Shown here: positions 1 to 5,675 of the stretch, piece after piece
Layout: each line of letters begins with the position of its first letter
Numbering within the stretch: position 1 is the first letter of the stretch
From: Phycisphaeraceae bacterium
Lineage (GTDB): Bacteria; Planctomycetota; Phycisphaerae; Phycisphaerales; UBA1924
DNA length: 6,810 bases
Direction of reading: 5' to 3'
NCBI GenBank assembly: GCA_009827215.1
Contig: WUAJ01000129.1
Location: 1-6,810 of the forward strand
Position numbers and translations under genes: made by a program
Notes under the pieces: generated by a model
What the model was told of the DNA's origin: nothing
The model's database searches: none
Seen by the model: only the letters and a program-made list of their open reading frames with translations

Positions 1-1130
1 ATGCGATCGCCGCGCTCGCTGAGGTCCAATCCAATTTGGGTAACACTGACGAAGCGATCAAGCTCATCGACGACGGCTTGGCGCGCAAGCTCGATGACAT
101 CCCATTATTGATTAGCTATGCGAAGGTCCTGGTTGATGCGGAGAAGCAAGATACTGATCGCATGCGATCATGCATGGAACAGATCGCGTCCCTCGTCAAT
201 GAAGCGGGAATCGGTGCGGCGAATCTGATGGCGTTGCTGCGAGCTGAGGGAACGCTCTGTGACGCGCTCGGCGATTACAGCGACGCATTCAATGCGTATC
301 GCAGAGCCGCGAAACTCCGTCGTGGTGCGTACAACGCTGAAGTCCATGCGAAGATGAGTTCCCGTCTCATAGAGAGCTGGACAGCGGAAGAATTTGATAA
401 GCTCATGCGCCCACCCGGAACCCCTGGTATAAGCCGTGTGCTCCTTTGCGGCTCAATCCATTCAGGGATTCCTGAGGTGATGAACCTGCTTGATCGACTG
501 CCAAACACCGTCGACATTGGACCGATTGAATCACTCGGTATGCTGTGCGCTACCCAACTCAATGCGGCGCGAGGTGTGCTCCGCGCCTTGGTCCCAACCC
601 CACGAGGTCACCGAGGCGATCAAATCGGCAAACTCGCCGCAGGATACTCACGGCAGTGTGATGCGGCAGCGCGAATGGGGGGTATGCGGACAGTGGACAC
701 ACATCCAGGGAACACACCGCTCGTTGGGTGTGTCGCGATGGCGCTGCCGGGGGTGACCGTCATCAACTGCCGACGCGATCCGATAGAAGAATCCCTCGCG
801 ATCTATTGCGATGAAATGCCGGGGAATCATCCATACGCCGGAGATCTGATCTCGACCGCGTCGTATGTGAAAGATACCGGACGGCTGATGGATCACTGGA
901 CCAGCGTGCTCAACGACGAACGCGTCGGCGCCAAGGTCATCAACATCCAGTATGACCAAGTTATGAATGATCCAAAGTCAGTACTGCGCCAACTCGCAGA
1001 TGCACTGGGTGAAGAACTCAGCGACGAACTCACTGCTGATCTAGAGCCAACGCGATCTGTTGGACCCGGATCGCATGTCAAGGAATATGGAGTCGCGTAC
1101 AAACAACTCCGTGAGTTTTTTGAAGTCTGA
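1..1130 (+). CDS. TPR-sulfotransferase family protein with degenerate PAPS-binding motifs (5' partial)
   Basis: The reading frame is open from the first complete codon at nt 3 to the TGA at 1128-1130 (375 codons). Its first residues (AIAALAEVQSNLGN) already form a TPR helix, so the true start lies upstream and the TTG at nt 36 is not the start. TPR-like helix pairs occupy roughly nt 3-350, including a CDALGDYSDAFNAYRRA repeat. A sulfotransferase-like domain follows from about nt 430. Its order of elements matches the two paralogues to the right: P-loop region, conserved Glu (nt 528-530), VD-x-H/M segment and RDP helix. Key positions differ. The P-loop reads GSIHSGIP (nt 450-473) where the paralogues have GMPRSGTT, VDK has become VDT (Thr at 699), and the 3'-phosphate-motif Ser is Ala (798). 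The C-terminal QVRQPxY...RWxxY motif is also missing. Family membership is fairly secure; activity is doubtful. It converges with the DinB-like gene. Confidence 0.8.
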   Translation, partial: AIAALAEVQSNLGNTDEAIKLIDDGLARKLDDIPLLISYAKVLVDAEKQDTDRMRSCMEQIASLVNEAGIGAANLMALLRAEGTLCDALGDYSDAFNAYRRAAKLRRGAYNAEVHAKMSSRLIESWTAEEFDKLMRPPGTPGISRVLLCGSIHSGIPEVMNLLDRLPNTVDIGPIESLGMLCATQLNAARGVLRALVPTPRGHRGDQIGKLAAGYSRQCDAAARMGGMRTVDTHPGNTPLVGCVAMALPGVTVINCRRDPIEESLAIYCDEMPGNHPYAGDLISTASYVKDTGRLMDHWTSVLNDERVGAKVINIQYDQVMNDPKSVLRQLADALGEELSDELTADLEPTRSVGPGSHVKEYGVAYKQLREFFEV

Positions 1131-1146
1131 TTCTTTTAATAGACAT

Positions 1147-1767
1147 TCATTCGTGAACGCACTGGCAATCCGGCTTGCCACACCCGCCCGTCTCGCACGC
1201 TTCGGGTTGTGGTCTCGGGCCGATCATCCGTTCTGTCTTCGCGTTGATGAACCACGCGTGGCGCTCGAGGTGCCAGCAGTTGTAAATCGCGAGCGTTCGG
1301 ATCGAAATCGGACCATGGTCCGGATGGAGTCCAGTCTGCTCCCAGTCGGATTCTTCCAGTTGGTATAAGAAGGTCACCAACCAAGAGCGCAGTGTGTGGA
1401 TTGTCGCGACATCGCCTCCGATCGGAGGTTGCATGGTCGATCCCTCTGTGCAGCCGTAGATCGATGAATCGACAAAGGCGTGCTCATCAAACAGTGCGAG
1501 CGTTGGGTTCTCTTCGGCGAAAATCTTGCGGATTCGGGTTGCGAAGACCATCTCAACATCCGCGAGATGCCCAAGCACCACACGGATGGGCCAGCGTCCG
1601 ACATTCGCGTCGGGAAGCCACGCTTGATTCAACTGATCATCACTGAGTTCAAATATGCGAGGATCGAGCCACTCAACGCCGACGCGCAGTCGCCCGATCA
1701 ACTCTTGGTTGCTCAATTGTTCCAGAGATTTGATCGAAGTCGGAGTGGGGGAAGTGGTGCTGCTCAT
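1147..1767 (-). CDS. DinB-like putative metal-dependent protein with Cys-rich C-terminal tail
   Basis: This 206-residue protein starts at the ATG at 1767 and ends with TGA at 1149-1147. It resembles the DinB/YfiT-like four-helix-bundle family, whose members bind a divalent metal through three histidines; some are thiol-dependent transferases and many have no known role. Visible signs are LGHLADVE (His67) after a WP segment at 59-60, and CWHLERHAWFI (His166 and His170), which match the expected H...HxxxH spacing of the family. The N-terminal 15 residues are Ser/Thr-rich and probably disordered. The last 16 residues contain Cys191, Cys196, Cys201 and Cys203 plus His205, a possible extra metal or redox site. 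It is third in the nadB run, 26 nt after the lipoprotein stop, and no Shine-Dalgarno sequence precedes it. The enzymatic activity and substrate cannot be named. The family call rests on motif recognition only. Confidence 0.72.
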   Translation of the reverse strand: MSSTTSPTPTSIKSLEQLSNQELIGRLRVGVEWLDPRIFELSDDQLNQAWLPDANVGRWPIRVVLGHLADVEMVFATRIRKIFAEENPTLALFDEHAFVDSSIYGCTEGSTMQPPIGGDVATIHTLRSWLVTFLYQLEESDWEQTGLHPDHGPISIRTLAIYNCWHLERHAWFINAKTERMIGPRPQPEACETGGCGKPDCQCVHE

Positions 1768-1793
1768 GCATCAATACTAGGAGGAACGATAGA

Positions 1794-2384
1794 TTAAGGC
1801 ACGAACCAGCGGAGCTTGTAATTGCCTTGCTCGAAGGAGACATCTATCCCGGACCAGAGCAGGTCGCGCCCGACACGCGAGACTTGAAGCCGAAAGATGT
1901 TCTGGCCGATCGGAGTGGGATACAGCCCCGGCGTGTGCTCACCCATCGGCATGAAGTGAAACAGACGGTAGACATCACGCCGACGATTCACGAGTTCGTC
2001 ATAGGCGAGCCGAGGATCGAGCCCGCGCTCTTCGAACTCCTCGATGGTGATCTGGGAAAGGATCTGCTCTACAAAGAGATCACGCTCGTCATACTCGAGA
2101 GCATGAATCAGGTGGTTCATGAGGTGCTTGATAGTCTTCGCGTAGAGCGTGACATTGCCCTGTTCGTCTTCTACGCGAATTTTCCCGCCTGGGACCCCAA
2201 ACACCGGATGGATCGACTCGGGATCGATCGGTTTGCGATTCCCTTCCTGAGTCGCTTTCAGTTTGGAAAGCAATCCGGATCGGCTCACCTCTCGCTTGTA
2301 CGGTTGGCACCCTGCGACAAATAGAGACAATGCAGCTGATGCAATGCAGAGAGAAGCAATATGGAAGATCGTCCGGCTGGGCAT
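1794..2384 (-). CDS. Putative lipoprotein of unknown function
   Basis: This 196-residue protein has a typical lipoprotein signal: a short n-region with Arg4 and His8, a hydrophobic core at about 6-24, and the lipobox FVAGC ending at Cys26. Lipid modification and cleavage before Cys26 are therefore expected. Gln27 follows; by the E. coli rule, absence of Asp there would favour the outer membrane. The mature part starts with a basic, Ser/Lys-rich linker (about 28-55), then a short beta-like segment (GGKIRVEDEQGNVTLYA, 66-82) and a helical region rich in His, Glu and Arg (83-145). It ends in probable beta strands (162-195: NIFRLQVSRVG, GIDVSFEQGNYKLRWF). The last part faintly recalls NTF2-like folds, but I do not recognise a family. 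Its ATG lies 3 nt after the nadB TGA, so translation is probably coupled to nadB. A 165-codon ORF runs antisense to it, but the signal peptide and lipobox favour the minus strand. Confidence 0.78.
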   Translation of the reverse strand: MPSRTIFHIASLCIASAALSLFVAGCQPYKREVSRSGLLSKLKATQEGNRKPIDPESIHPVFGVPGGKIRVEDEQGNVTLYAKTIKHLMNHLIHALEYDERDLFVEQILSQITIEEFEERGLDPRLAYDELVNRRRDVYRLFHFMPMGEHTPGLYPTPIGQNIFRLQVSRVGRDLLWSGIDVSFEQGNYKLRWFVP

Positions 2385-2387
2385 GGC

Positions 2388-4088
2388 TCATTCAGATACG
2401 GGCGAAGACGCGTGCGGTTCGATCGGCGAATAAGTCGGATCCTGTGAATGGCGTGTCCAGCTTGCGTGGATATTTGCGTTGGGGTCCGTATCTTGCTCAC
2501 CAACGGGATTCTCGCTCTGGATCCAGTGCGCTCCGATCGAGGTTGGACGACTTAGAGCAGCGCGTGCGATGAGATGCGCTGTATATAGCAAGTTCTGAGT
2601 CTCCCATCCATCAGGAGTCTCGAAGACCTTGTCGAGCGAATAGCGTCCCCAGATATTGAACATATCACACGCATCAGCGAGTTTGGTCCGCGTCCGAGCA
2701 ATCCCAGCGTTGAACCACATCGTTGATCGGAGCGATGACCTGACATCCGTCAGATCAAGCTGCGCATGTGAGCTCGGCTCGATCGACGAAACGATCGCTG
2801 TTGGAGATACCTGCTGTCCGTTTGATCGTTCCGCGGCGACTTCCCCGGCAATAGCGCCCATCACCAAGCCTTCAAGCAGCGAGTTGGACGCGAGCCGATT
2901 CGCGCCGTGGAGTCCAGTCGAAGCAACCTCGCCAACCGCGAGCAGATTCGGAATGCTGCTGCGGGTCGTGAGGTCGGTCTGGATGCCTCCGATTTGATAA
3001 TGCGCCGCGGGATGGACTGGAAGCGGATCGGTCGCTGGATTGAGTCCGAAGGATTTGAGCGTGTTCCAGATGCTTGGGAATCGTGCTTGGAAGTTGTGAA
3101 TATGCCGACAATCGAGCCAAACATGCTTGCCGCCTTGGAGCGCGAGTTGCCTGGAGATCGCACGAGAGACCACATCACGAGGCGCGAGTTCCGCGAGCGG
3201 ATGGACCGCCGGCATGAATCGCTCTCCGGAGTCATCGAGCAGGTGCGCCCCTTCCCCTCGCACGGCTTCTGAAATCAATGATCGAGGAGCGCCCGGGATA
3301 TACAGCGTTGTCGGATGAAACTGGAAGAACTCCATGTCACGAATGGATGCGCCGGCGCGATATGCCATCGCGATGCCATCTCCAGTCGCGATGCGCGGAT
3401 TGGAGGTCTCACGGAAGACTTGTCCCGATCCACCGGAAGCGAGGATGGTGGTTCGCGCCCAGATGACTTGCAAGCCGTATTTTTTATGCCAGGTAATCGC
3501 ACCCATTACCGGCGATCCAGGATCATCCGAGGGGGTGAGCAGATCGAGCGCGAAACAATGATCAAACAAACGGATCGAGTCGTGCTCCTGTGTGGTTTGG
3601 ATGAGTGTCTGCTGGATTTCTTTGCCGGTCTCGTCGCCTCCGGCATGATAGATCCGGTTCGCGTTGTGCCCCCCCTCGCGACCCGCTTCGAGATGATCTG
3701 ACGAGTCGCGATCAAACTCCGCACCCCACGCGAGCAACTCCTTGAATCGTGCAGGTCCTTGCGTGCAGATGAGTCGCACAGCATCCTCATCGCACATCCC
3801 TGCACCAGCGACTAGCGTGTCCTCTATATGGCTCTGGATCGAATCGGATTGATCCGGGATGTCAGGGAGCACCGCGGCAATCCCACCCTGCGCCCATGCG
3901 GTGTTGGTCTTATCGAGCCGATCTTTGGTACAGACGATCACATCCCCGGCATCCCCAGCCGTGATCGCGGCACGCAGTCCAGCAACTCCTGATCCCAGCA
4001 CAAGCGTGTCGCAGAAGATCTGCGGCAGCAGTCCGGTTCGGAACGGGATCAAGTACCGTTGTGTTTCAAAGAGCGAGTCCACAAGCAC
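2388..4088 (-). CDS. nadB: L-aspartate oxidase (NadB)
   Basis: This is a 566-residue flavoprotein that oxidises L-aspartate to iminoaspartate, the first step of de novo NAD synthesis; NadA then makes quinolinate. The FAD-binding dinucleotide motif is GSGVAGL (32-38), followed by NTAWAQGGIAAV (62-73). At that point succinate dehydrogenase and fumarate reductase flavoproteins carry a FAD-linking His, so its absence favours NadB. Other family signatures are GREGGH (136-141), QFHPT with His258, EAVRGEG (274-280), PRDVVSRAI with Arg304, HYQIGG with His363, and GANRLASNSLLEGLV (395-409) with Arg398. A helical C-terminal domain follows from about 445. The length is slightly above the usual 530-550, owing to about 15 extra N-terminal residues (RYLIPF region) and a polar tail after about 525. 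The start is GTG at 4088; an in-frame TAA lies upstream at 4178-4176, and GTG at 4082 is an alternative. No Shine-Dalgarno sequence is seen. It is the first gene of a probable operon. Confidence 0.95.
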   Translation of the reverse strand: MLVDSLFETQRYLIPFRTGLLPQIFCDTLVLGSGVAGLRAAITAGDAGDVIVCTKDRLDKTNTAWAQGGIAAVLPDIPDQSDSIQSHIEDTLVAGAGMCDEDAVRLICTQGPARFKELLAWGAEFDRDSSDHLEAGREGGHNANRIYHAGGDETGKEIQQTLIQTTQEHDSIRLFDHCFALDLLTPSDDPGSPVMGAITWHKKYGLQVIWARTTILASGGSGQVFRETSNPRIATGDGIAMAYRAGASIRDMEFFQFHPTTLYIPGAPRSLISEAVRGEGAHLLDDSGERFMPAVHPLAELAPRDVVSRAISRQLALQGGKHVWLDCRHIHNFQARFPSIWNTLKSFGLNPATDPLPVHPAAHYQIGGIQTDLTTRSSIPNLLAVGEVASTGLHGANRLASNSLLEGLVMGAIAGEVAAERSNGQQVSPTAIVSSIEPSSHAQLDLTDVRSSLRSTMWFNAGIARTRTKLADACDMFNIWGRYSLDKVFETPDGWETQNLLYTAHLIARAALSRPTSIGAHWIQSENPVGEQDTDPNANIHASWTRHSQDPTYSPIEPHASSPVSE

Positions 4089-4197
4089 TCCGATAAGCGT
4101 GGGGGGGTGGGGAGAGTCGAGCCGAGGATTGTAGGGAGCAAGGGCGATCCGGGTTCGATTTGAGTGAATCCGTGCTTAAACCGAACTAGAGTGGACC
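4089..4197. promoter_or_regulatory. Divergent intergenic region between nadB and a TPR-sulfotransferase gene
   Basis: These 109 nt separate two divergent genes and must hold the promoters for both unless transcripts enter from outside. The nadB-proximal part contains a run of seven G, a T and four G on the plus strand (4101-4112), so the nadB leader would carry the complementary C tract ending 12 nt before its GTG. The sulfotransferase-proximal part has no purine-rich Shine-Dalgarno better than AGAGTGG. No convincing operator dyad or riboswitch-like structure was seen. Promoter content is inferred from gene orientation. Confidence 0.5.
4128..4133 (-). promoter_or_regulatory. Candidate -10 element for nadB
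   Basis: Read on the minus strand these bases are TACAAT, one mismatch from the bacterial -10 consensus TATAAT, about 40 nt before the nadB GTG. This would give a leader of roughly 30 nt. No good -35 match is seen 16-18 nt upstream (GAACCC or CGAACC), so this is a weak, position-based prediction. Confidence 0.25.
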
Positions 4198-5646
4198 ATG
4201 GCGAAATCAGCAGCAAAGGTCCAATCGATCCTCAACAAAGCCCAGATGGCGATGAAGCAAGAGCACTTCGGCTCAGCATTGCTGCTGTATCGCAAAGCTC
4301 ATGCGCTGGATAAAAACAACCACGCGATCCTCTTTCGTTTGGGTCATGTGCTTGTGACTGTGGGATACGCCGATGAAGCGGTCGATGTGCTCAAGCTCGC
4401 TGCGAAACGCAAAGCGAATGATCTGAATGTCCTTGTGCTTCTCTCGCATGCTCAATTGATGCAAGGCGATATCGAAGGCATGCACGCGACGCTCGATAAA
4501 GCACTCGCGCGTGATCCCTATCACGAGCTGGTCATACAGACCAAAGCCGTCACCTACCTCGATTCGGGGATGATCGCGGAAGCGAAGGAGGTACTTGATC
4601 GCGTTGCTGATCTTGAGGATGCTGGTGAACTCATCCAGATGGTCCGAGGTCGCTTCCTGAAGGACACCAAGTCGTATCCCGAAGCGCTCTCAATCTTTGA
4701 GAAACTCGCCGAGGATGCCACTGCTTCGGATCCGACTCGACGCAATGCGACATTCGAACTCGGCGCTATTTACGATAAGCTCGGCGAGTTTGACAAAGCG
4801 TTCAGCTGTTTCGAGCGTGGGAACGCATGGTTGGGATTAGGAAGAACGGCACACGCCGAATCCCTCCAAAAAACTTGGTCTCCTGAAGTCCTCGCAAGCA
4901 TCCCAGCATCATCTATCCATGATGAGCGTCCGGTGTTCATCGCAGGGATGCCCCGATCCGGAACGACACTCATGGAGCAGGTCATCAACGCGCACCCGCT
5001 CGGGGGAACAGTGGGTGAGTGCCCGCTGCTGCTGCAGATGCGCACAAGGTCAATGGTGTCTGATCTCGATCAGGAGAAGATCGATTCGTACGCGAAGGAA
5101 TACCTCGATCTGCTCGAACGGCGATGTGGTTCAGAAGTGCAGCGCGTTGTCGACAAGCATATGGGGTCGGAGAAAGATCTTGGATTTGTGAGCAAGGTGC
5201 TGCCAAATGTCCATGTCGTCCACGCGCTGCGTGATCCGCGTGACTGTTGCTTGAGCGCGTATACGCAGAACTTCGGCGCCAATGTCCTCTACTCGCGGGA
5301 TCTCAAGATGCTTGGGGAGCAGTATGTCGTCCACAGAGAGATGATGGAATATTGGAAAGAGCAGCTCGATATCGAGATCTACAACTGTGTCTATGAAGAG
5401 TTCGTGAGCGATCAGGAACAATCGACGAGATCTCTTCTCGATTATCTTGGGATCGAGTTCGATGAATCATGTCTCCGGTTTTATGAAAAGAAAGAGCATG
5501 TGCATACGGTGAGTTCGATGCAGGTGCGTCAGCCTGTGTATCAATCCAGCAAGCAGCGATGGAAGAACTACGAGAAGCACCTCGCTCCATTGCTGGAGGG
5601 TTTGGGCAAATATGCCGATGGTGTTCATGCGACGAGCGGCATCTGA
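4198..5646 (+). CDS. TPR-repeat sulfotransferase family protein (first of tandem pair)
   Basis: This 482-residue protein has about five or six TPR helix pairs (residues 8-235, including ELGAIYDKLGEFDKAFSCFE) followed by a sulfotransferase domain. Such enzymes transfer sulfate from PAPS to a hydroxyl or amine acceptor; the acceptor is unknown here. The 5'-phosphosulfate loop GMPRSGTT is intact at 250-257, and Glu274 in GEC is the usual conserved acidic residue. VDK with Lys320 and the 3'-phosphate motif LRDPRDCCLSAY (Arg345, Ser353) are also present. The C-terminal family signature QVRQPVY...RWKNYEKHL lies at 442-462. The segment after Lys320 reads HMGSEKDLGF and lacks the P-x-N seen in the next gene. 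No signal peptide or membrane segment is visible, so it should be cytoplasmic. The ATG start is firm: an in-frame TAA lies at 4177-4179 and no other start codon falls between. The Shine-Dalgarno is weak. Its partner gene starts 25 nt after its stop. Confidence 0.9.
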   Translation: MAKSAAKVQSILNKAQMAMKQEHFGSALLLYRKAHALDKNNHAILFRLGHVLVTVGYADEAVDVLKLAAKRKANDLNVLVLLSHAQLMQGDIEGMHATLDKALARDPYHELVIQTKAVTYLDSGMIAEAKEVLDRVADLEDAGELIQMVRGRFLKDTKSYPEALSIFEKLAEDATASDPTRRNATFELGAIYDKLGEFDKAFSCFERGNAWLGLGRTAHAESLQKTWSPEVLASIPASSIHDERPVFIAGMPRSGTTLMEQVINAHPLGGTVGECPLLLQMRTRSMVSDLDQEKIDSYAKEYLDLLERRCGSEVQRVVDKHMGSEKDLGFVSKVLPNVHVVHALRDPRDCCLSAYTQNFGANVLYSRDLKMLGEQYVVHREMMEYWKEQLDIEIYNCVYEEFVSDQEQSTRSLLDYLGIEFDESCLRFYEKKEHVHTVSSMQVRQPVYQSSKQRWKNYEKHLAPLLEGLGKYADGVHATSGI

Positions 5647-5675
5647 TGGCACCGAGTAAGGGAGTGCAACGATGA
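5646..5675 (+). other. Nine-codon junction ORF linking two sulfotransferase genes
   Basis: An ATG at 5646-5648 overlaps the TGA of the upstream gene (TGATG). It opens a nine-codon frame, MAPSKGVQR, whose TGA at 5673-5675 overlaps the ATG of the downstream gene (ATGA). The AAGGGAG ribosome site for the downstream gene lies inside it. Both overlaps are of the kind used for translational coupling by re-initiation. Translation is not shown; a chance arrangement is quite possible. Confidence 0.3.
5658..5664 (+). promoter_or_regulatory. Ribosome binding site of the second tandem sulfotransferase
   Basis: AAGGGAG ends 7 nt before the ATG at 5672 and is the clearest Shine-Dalgarno-like sequence at any start in the window. 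Together with an in-frame TAA at 5657-5659 it fixes the start of the downstream gene. Confidence 0.6.

Noticed and set aside
36..38. TTG at nt 36 as the start of the first gene
   Set aside because: The frame is open to the window edge, and the 11 codons before the TTG encode the first half of the TPR helix pair that continues after it.
1131..1146. Possible bidirectional terminator between convergent genes
   Set aside because: The 16-nt gap has T-rich bases (TTCTTTTAAT) but no GC-rich inverted repeat in the gap or just inside the flanking gene ends that I can find by eye.
1779..1790. Perfect AGGAGG on the plus strand
   Set aside because: No ATG, GTG or TTG follows at ribosome-site spacing; ATAG and TTAAGG come next. 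It is simply the complement of the CCUCC in the DinB-like gene leader.
1827..2324. 165-codon ORF on the plus strand, antisense to the lipoprotein gene
   Set aside because: It lies wholly within a minus-strand gene that has a signal peptide with lipobox and tight operon spacing. The plus-strand frame starts at TTG, has no recognisable domain, and looks like a reflection of the codon use of the opposite gene.
2907..3272. 121-codon plus-strand ORF, and several similar ones, opposite nadB
   Set aside because: All fall inside the firmly identified nadB coding region and have low-complexity, Arg/Ser-rich translations typical of antisense shadows.
4154..4182. Promoter for the first tandem sulfotransferase (TTCGAT or TTGAGT with TTAAAC or GAACTA)
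   Set aside because: No pair gives both reasonable matches and 16-18 nt spacing; the choices are too weak to annotate.
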